64,000 nt of DNA, taken from Devosia ginsengisoli. Its GTDB lineage: Bacteria; Pseudomonadota; Alphaproteobacteria; Rhizobiales; Devosiaceae. Position numbers and translations under genes: made by a program. Numbering within the stretch: position 1 is the first letter of the stretch; every line of letters begins with the position of its first letter. Location: positions 558,001 to 622,000 of the forward strand of contig NZ_JANQAJ010000006.1 in NCBI RefSeq assembly GCF_024707105.1, in the 5' to 3' direction. Positions 54,591 to 63,942 of the stretch are shown in pieces. The notes below the pieces were generated by a model, which was not told the origin of the DNA, made no database searches, and saw nothing but the letters and a program-made list of their open reading frames with translations.

Positions 54591-54660
54591 AGACCTCATC
54601 CTGAGCCTGTCGAATGACGAGGTTGTGCCCTCGTGGTTCGACAGGCTCACCATAAGGTCT
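54591..54660. repeat. Palindromic repeat C6
   Basis: 70-bp element with perfectly inverted ends AGACCT/AGGTCT, arms TCATCCTGAGCCTGTCGAA and, inverted, TTCGACAGGCTCACCATAA, and a centre GACGAGGTTGTGCCCTCGTG. It lies between the convergent WYL and RamB-like genes. Confidence 0.85.
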
Positions 54661-54666
54661 CAATGA

Positions 54667-56076
54667 CTAAGACATCCGCGCATAGAGGCTTTCCGGCCTG
54701 ATATCGTCATCCAGCCGGAAGCGATGATCGGCCGGGGGATGGGCGCGCTGGCCGCATTCGAGCCGCGGGCAGATGCGGCAGCCGACCCCGACCGGCACGA
54801 GCTGGCTGTCGCCCGTCAGGTCCATGCCGTCGGAATAGATCATTTCCCGCGCGTGATGGATCGAGCAGCCCAGCCCGATGGACATGTAGCGGCGCGGCGC
54901 ATTGTAGCGGTGATCGCCCTTGGCGATGGTGCGGGCAATGCAGAAATAGCGCTGCCCGTCCGGCATCTGGCTGAGCTGGATATTGATCCGCTCGGGGCTC
55001 AGGAAGGCCGAATAGACATTCCAGCGCGGACAGGCGCCCGAATGGCGCGGAATGTGGATGCCGGACAGCGAGAAGCGCTTGGAAATATTGCCGGCGATAT
55101 CGGTGCGGACCAGGTGCAGCGGAATGCCCGACGCGCCCTTGCGCTGTAGTGTCGTCATGCGGTGGCAGACCTGCTCGAAGCTGGCACCGAATCGGCGGGC
55201 GATGCGCTCGATATCGTAGCGATAATCGCGACAGGCGCGCAGGAAAGGCTCATAGGGCATGATGAGCGCGGCTGCAAAATAGGCCGAGAGGACATTGCGG
55301 GCCAGAGCCGGCGCATCGCCTTCCGGCAGGGTGGACTCGGCGATGATGGCGGCGATCTCGCTGCCGGCGGCCAATTGGCCGAGCTGGTGGGCCACCAGGA
55401 ACAGAGCCGATTCAGCCGGCAGGATGTCTGACACCAGCAGGTGGCTGCGCCGCTGGTCGAGCTGGCGGGCGATGCCATGGGGCAGAGAAGCCAGCCGCAC
55501 CTCCATGCCGAAGACGTTGAACAGGTAGGTCCGCAACCCGAAGTCGAAATTGTCGCCGGCATGGTCGATATCGGCGCGGATGCGCTCGGCCGCCGCCTCC
55601 AGATCAGGGAAATGATTGGCGTTTTCCTGCAGGAAATCGGAAATGGCGTCGGTGGCGAGATGGAAGGGTTCGGCTTCACCTGCGACAACGGGCGCCGGAC
55701 CGGATTTGGCCACCAGCCGGTAACGGTCATAGAGCTTGAGAATGGCGCGGGCGGCGGCCGGATTGGCATGGGCCAGGTCGCGGATTTCCAGATTAGTGAC
55801 GTCGCTATCGGCGAAGAGATCGTCGCCGAAGGCTTCCATCAGGTCGCCGACCAGCCGCCCTTCGTCGCCATCGACCAGTTCGCCCGGCTCGACGCCGAAA
55901 TGGCCGGCAATGGAGAACAGCAGCGGCACCGTGACCTTGCGGCGGTTATGCTCGATGAGATTGAGGTAGCTGGCGGAAATGCCAAGCGCCTGGGCCAGGT
56001 CGGCCTGGGCGATCTTCTTCTGCCGCCTCAGCCGCTTGATGCGGCCGCCGATCTGCATGTCCTTGACATCGTTCAT
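54667..56076 (-). CDS. RamB/ScfR-like XRE regulator of short-chain fatty acid metabolism
   Basis: 469 aa. N-terminal XRE helix-turn-helix (KIAQADLAQALGISASYLNL, about 20-39), an IrrE-like middle region without a complete HExxH motif, and a C-terminal DUF2083-type domain with a cysteine cluster (CPRWNVYSAF; GLGCSIHHAREMIYSDGMD; GVGCRICPRLECGQRAH). Proteins of this type control acetate/propionate and glyoxylate-cycle genes (RamB in actinobacteria, ScfR-type in Rhizobiales). Divergent from a small gene and aceA, its presumed target. Confidence 0.88.
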   Translation of the reverse strand: MNDVKDMQIGGRIKRLRRQKKIAQADLAQALGISASYLNLIEHNRRKVTVPLLFSIAGHFGVEPGELVDGDEGRLVGDLMEAFGDDLFADSDVTNLEIRDLAHANPAAARAILKLYDRYRLVAKSGPAPVVAGEAEPFHLATDAISDFLQENANHFPDLEAAAERIRADIDHAGDNFDFGLRTYLFNVFGMEVRLASLPHGIARQLDQRRSHLLVSDILPAESALFLVAHQLGQLAAGSEIAAIIAESTLPEGDAPALARNVLSAYFAAALIMPYEPFLRACRDYRYDIERIARRFGASFEQVCHRMTTLQRKGASGIPLHLVRTDIAGNISKRFSLSGIHIPRHSGACPRWNVYSAFLSPERINIQLSQMPDGQRYFCIARTIAKGDHRYNAPRRYMSIGLGCSIHHAREMIYSDGMDLTGDSQLVPVGVGCRICPRLECGQRAHPPADHRFRLDDDIRPESLYARMS

Positions 56077-56104
56077 GCGTTCTCCTCCGGCATTTCTTGA
56101 CAGA

Positions 56105-56205
56105 CTTTACAAATCCACCGCTGAAACTTGACCACGCCTTTACAGCTTTACTGACCGCTATGCGCTTATTTCTTGCATCTTTGACGCGATTGTCAAATCT
56201 TTACA
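56105..56205. promoter_or_regulatory. Repeated CTTTACA motifs in the aceA control region
   Basis: CTTTACA at 56105-56111, 56138-56144 and 56199-56205, plus CTTTACT at 56146-56152, within the 153-bp divergent gap. Such iterated sites are candidates for binding by the adjacent regulator. TTGAC also occurs at 56097-56101, 56128-56132 and 56181-56185. Confidence 0.45.
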
Positions 56206-56229
56206 TCAACGAAGTGAGGAGACTTTCGA

Positions 56230-56457
56230 ATGAGCCCGTCCAGCAGCGAACGCGAGGAATACCTGACCATCATCGCCCCTACGGCGGGCGAAGCCATGGC
56301 GCAGTTCAAGGCACGGCACCTTGACGAACAGGGCTATGCCATTGCCGGCAAGATCGGCCGGCACCAGTTTTCGCTGGTGGGCGGCGAGGGCAGCACGGAG
56401 CTGTTCGCCGGCAGCGGCATGATCGCCGCGACCTTCAGCCGGAAGGTCGCCGGCTAA
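56230..56457 (+). CDS. 75-aa protein of unknown function upstream of aceA
   Basis: 75 aa, soluble, with [20 protein letters not shown] and [19 protein letters not shown], ending in [10 protein letters not shown]: one alpha/beta pattern suggesting a compact domain. No family is named with confidence. The ATG has a good AGGAG site at 9-nt spacing. The gene lies between the RamB-like regulator and aceA, 79 bp upstream of the latter on the same strand, so it is likely co-transcribed with isocitrate lyase. Confidence 0.65.
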   Translation: MSPSSSEREEYLTIIAPTAGEAMAQFKARHLDEQGYAIAGKIGRHQFSLVGGEGSTELFAGSGMIAATFSRKVAG

Positions 56458-56536
56458 CCAACTCCAAGTTTCACGTGAATCAGCGCCACCCGCTGCGGCG
56501 GGAGTGGCGAAGCCATGTCCCAAGGAGGAGACAGCA

Positions 56537-57820
56537 ATGCTCGACAAGCCGATTTTCCCGACGCCCGACTATGCCCCCGATCGCTGGCGCAATATTGCCC
56601 GCACCTATAGCCAGGCCGATGTGGCGCGGCTCAGTGGTTCGCTGGCTATCCGCCATACGCTGGCGGAAAATGGCGCCAAGCGCCTGTGGGAATTGCTGCA
56701 GCGCGAGGATTTCGTACCGACCCTCGGCACGTTTACCGGCAACCAGGCGGTGCAGCAGGTCAAGGCCGGGCTCAAGGCCATCTATCTCAGTGGCTGGCAG
56801 GTGGCGGCCGACGCCAATTCGTCGGGCAATATGTATCCCGACCAGAGCCTTTATCCGGTCGACAGCGTGCCGTCGGTGGTCAAGCGCATCAACAAGGCCC
56901 TGCAGCGCGCCGACCAGATCCAGACCATGGAGCAGGCCGACGGCATCGCTACCACGGATCTCGATTTCTTCGTTCCCATCATCGCCGATGCCGAAGCCGG
57001 CTTTGGCGGGGCGCTCAACGTGTTCGAATTGATGAAGGCGATGATCGAAGCGGGTGCCGCCGCGGTGCATTTCGAGGACCAGCTCGCCTCGGAGAAGAAA
57101 TGCGGCCATCTGGGTGGCAAGGTGCTGGTACCGACCAGCCAGTTCATCCGCACGCTCAACGCGGCGCGGCTGGCCGCCGATGTCATGGGCGTGCCGACGC
57201 TGATCATGGCGCGCACCGATGCCGAGGCGGCGCGGCTCATCACGTCGGATATCGACGAATACGATGCGCCCTTCGTCACCGGCGAGCGCACTGCCGAGGG
57301 TTTCTATCGGCTCAAGGGTGGGATCGAAGCGGCCATTGCCCGCGGCATTGCCTATGCGCCCTATGCCGACCTGATCTGGTGCGAGACATCGAAGCCCGAT
57401 CTGGCCGAGGCGAAAAAATTCGCCGAAGCGGTGCGCAAGGTCCATCCCGAGCAGATGCTGGCCTATAATTGCTCTCCGAGCTTCAACTGGGCCAAGCATA
57501 TGGATGAGGCCGCCATGGCCAGCTTCCAGCGCGAAATCGCCGCCATGGGCTACAAGTATCAGTTCATCACGCTGGCGGGCTTTCACAATCTCAGCCTCAC
57601 CACGTTCGAACTGGCCCGCGCCTACAAGACAGACGGCATGGCCGGCTATAGCAGGCTGCAACAGGCCGAATTCGCCGCCGAGCCGCATGGCTTTTCGGCG
57701 GTGCGCCACCAGCGCGAAGTGGGGACCAGCTATTTCGACGCCGTGTCACTGGCCGTGAGCGAAGGCAAGAGCGCCACGACCGCCATGGGCGAAAGCACGG
57801 AGACAGCGCAGTTCCACTAA
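56537..57820 (+). CDS. aceA: Isocitrate lyase
   Basis: 427 aa; splits isocitrate to glyoxylate and succinate, the first step of the glyoxylate shunt needed for growth on acetate or fatty acids. Catalytic loop [11 protein letters not shown] (KKCGH, near residues 192-196), metal site [10 protein letters not shown], and YNCSPSFNW. Chosen ATG (MLDKPIFP) follows AAGGAGGAG; a longer in-frame start lacks one. Malate synthase is not in the window. Probably controlled by the RamB-like protein nearby. Confidence 0.96.
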   Translation: MLDKPIFPTPDYAPDRWRNIARTYSQADVARLSGSLAIRHTLAENGAKRLWELLQREDFVPTLGTFTGNQAVQQVKAGLKAIYLSGWQVAADANSSGNMYPDQSLYPVDSVPSVVKRINKALQRADQIQTMEQADGIATTDLDFFVPIIADAEAGFGGALNVFELMKAMIEAGAAAVHFEDQLASEKKCGHLGGKVLVPTSQFIRTLNAARLAADVMGVPTLIMARTDAEAARLITSDIDEYDAPFVTGERTAEGFYRLKGGIEAAIARGIAYAPYADLIWCETSKPDLAEAKKFAEAVRKVHPEQMLAYNCSPSFNWAKHMDEAAMASFQREIAAMGYKYQFITLAGFHNLSLTTFELARAYKTDGMAGYSRLQQAEFAAEPHGFSAVRHQREVGTSYFDAVSLAVSEGKSATTAMGESTETAQFH

Positions 57821-57860
57821 GGAAATCGAGCGTTCCCTGGGGGGATCGTCCTCCCTCGAT

Positions 57861-57946
57861 GTCATCCCCGCGAAAGCGGGGACCCAGCCTGAGATCGTGC
57901 CTCAACCACGATCTCAGGACAGGCCCCAGCGCAAGGCCGGGGTGAC
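57861..57946. repeat. Palindromic repeat B4
   Basis: 86 bp bounded by GTCATC and GGTGAC. Left hairpin CCCCGCGAAAGCGGGG, right CCCCAGCGCAAGGCCGGGG, inner CTGAGATCGTG/CACGATCTCAG. The left module equals the right module of B1 in inverse. Confidence 0.82.
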
Positions 57947-57981
57947 ACCGCGGGGTGGCGATTACGGTGAAAGACGGACAT

Positions 57982-58614
57982 CTAGCCCGCAGGCAGCAGC
58001 AGACCGAGCCAGCCAAAGGTCAAAGCGGCCAGGCCCAGCGTATGGACCAGTGCAATGACCCAGGTGGTGGCGACGAAGCGTGGCTTGACCGTCTTGTGGC
58101 GATAGACTTCCTGGGCGGCCAGGCCGCCGATAATGCCGAAGGCCATGTCCACGACATGCAGGTTGTTCTCACTGACGCGATATTTTCCCGTCAGCGCATA
58201 GAGCTTGTCGAAGCGATAGAGCAGGGCCGATCCGGCGCCCATGGCGGCATAGAGCAGGCCGATCCATTCCGGCGCCCGTCCCGCGCCGATGGCCCCGAGA
58301 ATCAACAGGGTCATCAAGGTCGCCGCGGCAGTGCGCAGGCCCAGCTTGAAGCGGGAAACATTGCCTGGCGCCTGCTTGACCTCGCGCAGGGTAGCCTGGG
58401 GCGCCGGGCTGGCGGTGGTGATGCTGACATCGATGGCGGAGGGGCGACCCTTGCGGCCAGTGGCGATCTCGAAGCTCAGCCGATCGCCGATGCGCGGCCG
58501 GCTACCGGCGGCGACCTTGGAAATGTGCACGTAATAGTCCCGCCCCGCATCATCGCGGACGAAGCCGTAGCCGCCCTTGTTGTTCCACTGAACCAGTTCG
58601 CCCGATCTGCGCAT
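57982..58614 (-). CDS. Cold-shock domain-DUF1294 membrane protein
   Basis: 210 aa. The N-terminal cold-shock domain (GELVQWNNKGGYGFVRDDAG and DYYVHISKV, residues about 4-70) retains the RNP1-like KGGYGFV stretch; after a linker come four membrane helices forming the DUF1294 part (YRFDKLYALTGKYRVSENNL is its signature). Such fusions are common in Proteobacteria; nucleic-acid binding at the membrane is implied but the role is unknown. The ATG at 58612-58614 follows AGGA. Confidence 0.85.
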   Translation of the reverse strand: MRRSGELVQWNNKGGYGFVRDDAGRDYYVHISKVAAGSRPRIGDRLSFEIATGRKGRPSAIDVSITTASPAPQATLREVKQAPGNVSRFKLGLRTAAATLMTLLILGAIGAGRAPEWIGLLYAAMGAGSALLYRFDKLYALTGKYRVSENNLHVVDMAFGIIGGLAAQEVYRHKTVKPRFVATTWVIALVHTLGLAALTFGWLGLLLPAG

Positions 58615-58748
58615 CACTATCCTGCCGGCCTATCAGCATGACCAATATTCCCGCTTCGTTAACGGGTCCTGATCGTGCAAATAAGCGGTTGATCGTCAAA
58701 CGACGATGGAGGTAACCTGTCACATTGCCGATCAATTATGCTGCTGCC

Positions 58749-59867
58749 ATGTCCGCGTCCGCCAAGCGTTTCGTCACCAGTCAGTTGAACAATATCGGGG
58801 TCACCCTCAATGGCACCGATCCTTGGGATCCGCAGATCCATGACGATCGCCTGTGGGCCCGCCTGCTGCGCGATGGCACGCTGGGGCTGGGCGAAAGCTA
58901 TATGGATGGCTGGTGGGATGCCGAGGCGCTCGACCAGTTCCTGTTCCGCCTGATCAGCGCCAATGTGCAGGACGCTTTCCCCAAGGACCTTGCCGTGATG
59001 TGGAGCGTGGCCAAGGGGCGGCTGCTCAACCTGCAGCGCCTGCGGGTGACCGAGGTGGGCGAGAAGCATTATGACATCGGCAATGATCTCTATGCCGCCA
59101 TGCTCGACCGGCGGATGATCTATTCCTGCGGCTATTGGAAAGATGCCACCGATCTCGACGCGGCCCAGGAGGCCAAGCTCGACCTCATCTGCCGCAAGAT
59201 CGGGCTGGCGCCCGGCATGCGCATTCTCGATATCGGCTCGGGCTGGGGCGGTTTCCTGCAATTTGCCGCCGAACGCTATGGCGTATCGGGGCTGGGCGTC
59301 ACCGTCAGCAAGGAGCAGGCGGCCTTGGCCAATGAAAGAGCCAAAGACTTGCCGGTCGAAACCAGGCTGCTCGACTATCAGGCACTGGACGGGCAGTTCG
59401 ACCGCATCATCTCGATCGGCATGTTCGAGCATGTCGGCTACAAGAATTATCGCGCCTATTTCGAGAAGGCCGCCAGCCTGCTCAAGCCGGACGGGCTCTT
59501 CCTGCTGCACAGCATTGGGGGGCACACATCGACCACGCATGGCGACCCATGGAGCGAAAAATACATCTTTCCCAATGGCATGCTGCCCTCCATCGCGCAG
59601 ATCGGCAAAGCCATAGAGGGCCTGTTCGTCATGGAGGACTGGCACAATTTCGGCGCCGATTATGACCGCACGTTGATGGCCTGGCGCGATCGCTTCGACG
59701 CCGCCTGGCCCAGGCTCGAAAGCGAGAAATATGACGCGCGCTTCCGGCGCATGTGGCGCTATTACCTATCCGTCTTCGCTGCCCTGTTCCGCGCTCGCAA
59801 TATCAGCTTGTGGCAGGTGGTGCTGTCACCGGGCGGCGTGCCAGGCGGCTATCAAAGCATCCGCTGA
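58749..59867 (+). CDS. Cyclopropane-fatty-acyl-phospholipid synthase
   Basis: 372 aa SAM-dependent methyltransferase that adds a methylene bridge to unsaturated acyl chains of membrane lipids. CFA signatures: GLGESYMDGWWD (about 45-57), GEKHYDIGNDLY, RRMIYSCGYW, SAM motif LDIGSGWGGF, and MFEHVGYKNY. It is slightly shorter than E. coli Cfa (382 aa). ATG 58749 has no strong ribosome-binding site; a TTG 24 nt upstream is in frame. Monocistronic. Confidence 0.92.
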   Translation: MSASAKRFVTSQLNNIGVTLNGTDPWDPQIHDDRLWARLLRDGTLGLGESYMDGWWDAEALDQFLFRLISANVQDAFPKDLAVMWSVAKGRLLNLQRLRVTEVGEKHYDIGNDLYAAMLDRRMIYSCGYWKDATDLDAAQEAKLDLICRKIGLAPGMRILDIGSGWGGFLQFAAERYGVSGLGVTVSKEQAALANERAKDLPVETRLLDYQALDGQFDRIISIGMFEHVGYKNYRAYFEKAASLLKPDGLFLLHSIGGHTSTTHGDPWSEKYIFPNGMLPSIAQIGKAIEGLFVMEDWHNFGADYDRTLMAWRDRFDAAWPRLESEKYDARFRRMWRYYLSVFAALFRARNISLWQVVLSPGGVPGGYQSIR

Positions 59868-59917
59868 CCCGGATTCACGTGAAACACTTATCCACAGGCT
59901 TATGCACAGGGTGCCGC

Positions 59918-60262
59918 CTAGCCGGTCCCCACAGGCGCGCCGCCCAAGCCGATCTCGTTGCCGTCAGGATCGCGGTAGAGCGCTTTGCGGACGCCATTGC
60001 GATAGGTCAGCCGCTCCGTCGGCTCGATACCGCGCTCGGCAATCTGCTCTACGCGGATATCGAAATCATCGACGAAAATGGTGACGATCGAATGCCCGGC
60101 GTGACCGGGCTTCTCCTCGATGGCAATGCAGCGATGCTCGGCCAGTTCCGCCTCGGTCGCGGAGGTCACGAAGCTGGGCTCGGAGCCCAATAGACGCGCA
60201 TACCACGACGTGGCCGCCCGGATGTCGCGAACATAGATGCCGGCATATAAATCGACTGCCAT
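59918..60262 (-). CDS. VOC (glyoxalase/dioxygenase-fold) family protein
   Basis: 114 aa, one vicinal-oxygen-chelate module: DLYAGIYVRDIRAATSWYAR at the start and the terminal ALYRDPDGNEIGLG strand. The terminal Glu of NEIGLG and His43 or H57 might be metal ligands. Substrate unknown. It ends the comM-VOC pair (11-bp gap), so the two share an mRNA. Confidence 0.78.
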   Translation of the reverse strand: MAVDLYAGIYVRDIRAATSWYARLLGSEPSFVTSATEAELAEHRCIAIEEKPGHAGHSIVTIFVDDFDIRVEQIAERGIEPTERLTYRNGVRKALYRDPDGNEIGLGGAPVGTG

Positions 60263-60273
60263 GAGCCGCTCCT

Positions 60274-61797
60274 TCAGGCCGCCCCGAAATTGAGCCGATA
60301 GCTCAACGCTTCGGCGATATGCGGGCGGCCGACGCGTTCGACTCCGGCGAGGTCGGCCAGGGTGCGGGCGACCTTGAGTACGCGATGATAGGCGCGGGCC
60401 GAGAGGTTGAAGCGCTCGGCCGCCTGCAGCAGCAGGGCCTGGCTTTCCTTGTCGGGATTGACCACCGCCTCGATCAGCGTCGAACTTGCCGCCGCATTGG
60501 TGAACACGTCCGGCGCGCCATGTTCAGCAAAGCGCTGCCGCTGCCTCTGGCGGGCGCGGGCCACGCGTTCGGCAACGGCTGCCGAACTTTCGGCCGCCGC
60601 CGATGGCGCGATCATGTCGGCGGCGGTCACAGCCGGCACGTCGATGCGGATATCGATGCGGTCGAGGAAAGGCCCGGATACGCGGGACTGATAGTCGTCG
60701 GCGCAGGCCTTGCCACGGCGGCAGATATGGCCGGGCGTACCGGCCAGCCCGCATTTGCAGGGATTCATCGCCGCGATAAGCTGGACGCGGCTGGGGTAGC
60801 TGACCCGCGCATTGGCGCGGGCGATGACGGTTTCGCCTGATTCCAGCGGCTGGCGCAGGCTGTCGAGCACGCTGGGGGCGAATTCGGGCAATTCGTCGAG
60901 GAATAGCACGCCATTATGCGCCAGGCTTACCTCGCCCGGCCGCACCCGCAGGCCACCGCCCACCAGGGCTGCCATGGAAGCGGAATGGTGTGGCGCGCGG
61001 AAGGGACGGCGATCGGAAATTGCCCCGCCGGCCAGCTCACCGGCAATGGATTGGATCATCGAGATATCGAGCAGTTCGCGCGGCTCGAGCGGCGGCAGGA
61101 TGGAGGGGAGGCGCGCCGCCAACATGGACTTGCCAGCACCGGGCGGGCCGACCATGAGCATGTTGTGGCCCCCGGCCGCCGCCACTTCCAGCGCGCGGCG
61201 GGCCACCTGCTGGCCACGGATATCGGCCAGGTCGGGCAAGCCGCCCTGCGGCAGGTATTTGCTGGGCACGGGCCGGGCCGCAAGCTGGTGGCCGGTCAGG
61301 TGATTGGCGATGGCGAGCAGGCTTTCGGCCGCCACGATATCGAGCCCGTCGCCGGCCCAGGCCGCTTCGGCACCCGAAGGTTCGGCGCAGATCAGGCCCA
61401 GATTGCGCGCCTGTGCGGCGATGGCGGCCGGCAATATGCCGCCGACATGGGCCAGGCGCCCGTCGAGCCCCAATTCGCCCAGAGCCAGATAACCATCGAG
61501 CGCGTCCTGCGGAATGGCGCCGATGGCGGCCATGACGCCCAGCGCGATGGGCAGGTCGTAATGGCTGCCCTCCTTGGGCAGGTCGGCCGGCGCCAGATTG
61601 ACGGTGATGCGCTTGGGCGGCAGGCCCAGGCCCGAGGCGACCAAAGCGGCACGCACGCGCTCGCCCGATTCATTGACGGCCTTGTCGGGCAGGCCAACCA
61701 GGATGAATTTCGGAAAGCCCGGTGTGATCTGCACCTGCACATCGACCGGCACAGCCTCGATGCCCTGAAACGCCACTGTCGCTACACGGGTGACCAT
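60274..61797 (-). CDS. ComM/YifB-type AAA+ ATPase (Mg-chelatase family)
   Basis: 507 aa. N-terminal lon-protease-like domain (IEAVPVDVQVQITPGFPKFI; GLPDKAVNESGERVRAAL), Mg-chelatase AAA+ core with Walker A GPPGAGKSMLA and Walker B VLFLDELPEF, the zinc-binding AMNPCKCGLAG...C block, and the C-terminal helicase-like domain. ComM promotes branch migration in natural transformation; homologues are widespread in non-competent bacteria. The ATG at 61795-61797 (MVTRVATVAFQGI) fits; the longer frame is in the upstream region. Confidence 0.93.
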   Translation of the reverse strand: MVTRVATVAFQGIEAVPVDVQVQITPGFPKFILVGLPDKAVNESGERVRAALVASGLGLPPKRITVNLAPADLPKEGSHYDLPIALGVMAAIGAIPQDALDGYLALGELGLDGRLAHVGGILPAAIAAQARNLGLICAEPSGAEAAWAGDGLDIVAAESLLAIANHLTGHQLAARPVPSKYLPQGGLPDLADIRGQQVARRALEVAAAGGHNMLMVGPPGAGKSMLAARLPSILPPLEPRELLDISMIQSIAGELAGGAISDRRPFRAPHHSASMAALVGGGLRVRPGEVSLAHNGVLFLDELPEFAPSVLDSLRQPLESGETVIARANARVSYPSRVQLIAAMNPCKCGLAGTPGHICRRGKACADDYQSRVSGPFLDRIDIRIDVPAVTAADMIAPSAAAESSAAVAERVARARQRQRQRFAEHGAPDVFTNAAASSTLIEAVVNPDKESQALLLQAAERFNLSARAYHRVLKVARTLADLAGVERVGRPHIAEALSYRLNFGAA

Positions 61798-61979
61798 CGC
61801 CCAATGCCCCAAGCCCTGGGGACAGCTTAGCAAGGCACGTGTCGGATAACAAGAACGTAAAGCGAACGAATTATGGCCTGTTAACCACGCCGCTTGCCAC
61901 ACTGGTAAACCTAATCTGGCGTTAACCGGTCCATGTTGAATCAAAGGCTCAGTTTCGTCATGCGTAGAGTTCTGTCCCG

Positions 61980-62819
61980 ATGCTTGCCAGCCGGCCTTTT
62001 CCCTCGTTTTCCGCGATCGCAAAGGGCGCTGCTTCGGCCATGCTGGCGGCTTTGCTGGTAGCCTGTTCGTCGGGTGGCGGGCTTTATGGCCCCATCCAGG
62101 GCGACAACCGGCCCCATTCGGGGGTGGACCGGGCGCGCAATATGCCGATCCAGGGGATCGACGTGGCGCGCTACCAGGAAAACGTGGATTTCCGCTCCGC
62201 CTTCCAGAGCGGCATCCACTTCGTCTTCATGAAGGCCACCGAGGGCAAGGACTATCTCGACCCCAATTTCCGCACCAACTGGGTGCGGGCGCGCGATGCC
62301 GGCATGCCGCGCGGTGCCTATCACTTCATGACCTGGTGTTCGCTGGCCTCGGAGCAGGCGGCCTGGTTCGTGCAGAATGTGCCCAACGATTTCGACGCGC
62401 TGCCGCCGGTACTCGATCTCGAATGGAACAACCATTCGAGCTGCAAGAACAAGCCGAGCCGGGCCGATGCGCTGGAAAAGATCCGCTACATGCTCGATGC
62501 GATGGAGCGCCATACCGGCAAGCTTCCCATCATCTATACCGACATGACCTTCCACCGCGACATTCTGCAAGGCGAGTATTTCCCCAATGCCTTCTGGCTG
62601 CGCTCGACCGCGGCCGAGCCGCATGAGCGCTATGGCAACCGCACCTGGACCTTCTGGCAGTGGACGCAGACCGGCGTGGTCCGCGGCGTGCGTGGGGAGG
62701 TCGACCGCAATGCCTTCTACGGCAACCAGAATGACTGGATCACCTTCCTGCTGACTGGCTGCGATCCGCGCGCCATTGCCTCGCTGGGGCCGACCGGGCG
62801 GTGCCAGTCGGCCAAATAG
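61980..62819 (+). CDS. GH25 lysozyme-like lipoprotein
   Basis: 279 aa. An N-terminal signal with lipobox (LAALLVAC, Cys near residue 29) implies lipid anchoring. The GH25 (N,O-diacetylmuramidase) domain has GIDVARYQ (catalytic Asp region), HFVFMKATEGKDYLDPNF, YHFMTWC, and VLDLEWNN (catalytic Glu) plus FWQWTQTG. It should cleave the peptidoglycan backbone, in cell-wall remodelling or attack. ATG 61980; monocistronic and divergent from comM. Confidence 0.9.
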   Translation: MLASRPFPSFSAIAKGAASAMLAALLVACSSGGGLYGPIQGDNRPHSGVDRARNMPIQGIDVARYQENVDFRSAFQSGIHFVFMKATEGKDYLDPNFRTNWVRARDAGMPRGAYHFMTWCSLASEQAAWFVQNVPNDFDALPPVLDLEWNNHSSCKNKPSRADALEKIRYMLDAMERHTGKLPIIYTDMTFHRDILQGEYFPNAFWLRSTAAEPHERYGNRTWTFWQWTQTGVVRGVRGEVDRNAFYGNQNDWITFLLTGCDPRAIASLGPTGRCQSAK

Positions 62820-62878
62820 CGAAGCTTGTTGTCACGTTTCCGAACCGCAAAGCCGGCAGCCACTTTTGCTGAAAATCT

Positions 62879-63310
62879 CTACTGCCCGCGCCACATCCGG
62901 GCGCGGCCATAATCGACGATCTCGGCATCGGCCTCCGGCTGGTAGAGAACCGCGCTGACGATGATGGGCCCCTGTTCCGCATCATAGGTGAATTCCTGCT
63001 CGTCGCGCATGCCCAGCAGGGCCAGGCCGTAGAGCGAGCGAAGCGAGACGGTCTGCCCGATGACTTCGCGGGCCGCCCCCAGCACCAGGCGATGCTCGAG
63101 CCAGCGGCCATCGCCGACGCGATAGCGCACCTGGCTGTTCATGGTGACCACGCCCGGATCGATCCGCTCGGAATCGACGATATCGGCCTGCACCAGCTTG
63201 TGCCGCAGCAGGTCGAAATAGCCGCGCTCTCCAGAGGGACGCGCCATGGCGATGCCGCGCAGAATGGCATAGTCCCGATCGGTCATGACGAACTGGGGCA
63301 AGTCCGACAT
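62879..63310 (-). CDS. GreA/GreB C-terminal domain protein (Rnk-like)
   Basis: 143 aa. The N-terminal part (TDRDYAILRGIAMARPSGER, FDLLRHKLVQADIV) resembles Rnk-type N-helices and the C-terminal part (PGVVTMNSQVRYRVGDGRWL, LRSLYGLALLGMRDEQEF) is the GreA/GreB FKBP-like domain. Rnk-type proteins bind RNA polymerase without cleaving activity. The ATG at 63308-63310 (MSDLPQFVMT) is used; upstream MTRSFNT is a possible extension. Confidence 0.78.
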   Translation of the reverse strand: MSDLPQFVMTDRDYAILRGIAMARPSGERGYFDLLRHKLVQADIVDSERIDPGVVTMNSQVRYRVGDGRWLEHRLVLGAAREVIGQTVSLRSLYGLALLGMRDEQEFTYDAEQGPIIVSAVLYQPEADAEIVDYGRARMWRGQ

Positions 63311-63381
63311 TGTGTTGAAGCTCCTTGTCACCGGAATGGGGAAGAAGGGCGCCGAACCGACGGCACGGCGCCATGGTCCGG

Positions 63382-63588
63382 TCAGGGCTTGGACGAGCCC
63401 AGGGCGGTCAGGATGCGGGCGCGGTCTTCGAGCGCACGCAGGCGGATAGTCATGGTTTCGGTCTTGATCGGGGTCTGCGGAGGCAGGCGATATTCAAGGC
63501 CCGGCAGGGTCGCAGTGGCCCAGTCGGTGAAGCGCTGCAGCTTGTGGCTGCCGCTGATGGGAAGGGTCAGGGAATATTTGAACGTCAT
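63382..63588 (-). CDS. Small protein of unknown function (68 aa)
   Basis: 68 aa: MTFKYSLTLPISGSHKLQRF starts it, with TMTIRLRALEDRARILTALG near the end. The composition (basic, one helix-rich end) gives no family. ATG 63586-63588; upstream of it on the minus strand I see no strong ribosome-binding site. It is 71 bp upstream of the Rnk-like gene on the same strand. Confidence 0.4.
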   Translation of the reverse strand: MTFKYSLTLPISGSHKLQRFTDWATATLPGLEYRLPPQTPIKTETMTIRLRALEDRARILTALGSSKP

Positions 63589-63942
63589 GGTGATTTTGTC
63601 CGAGCACGCGCATCGCCGCGGCCGGCTTCCATGGGAAACAGACGCATAGGCGATGACAGGTCACCCGCTTGCGCGGGTTAGAGATCAGCGGGGAATGGGG
63701 AGATTAGCCTGGCCCGGCCCTTGCAGAAGCAGGTCGCCGAACCAGGTCAAACGCCTCGAAGGAGGCGAAACCGGTGATGCGGGCGTTGATCGGAAAAAGA
63801 TGCGCACATGCTCACTATCAAAGCAGAACCCGCCGGAAAGTCAAATCGGGTGCCGATACCAGCGGGTTCGGCTTGCCAGTATCAGGGGGCAGAGCTAGCC
63901 TTTGCGCGTTACGAACCGGGTGAATGCCCCCAGGAGGATGGA
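63589..63942. other. 354-bp gap with no gene seen
   Basis: Only the small hairpin ACCCGC-TTGC-GCGGGT (63663-63678) stands out. The short frames here show no family similarity or ribosome-binding sites. Confidence 0.6.

Noticed and set aside
63653..63898. 81-codon plus-strand frame near the right end
   Set aside because: No ribosome-binding site, no family similarity, overlaps a small hairpin.
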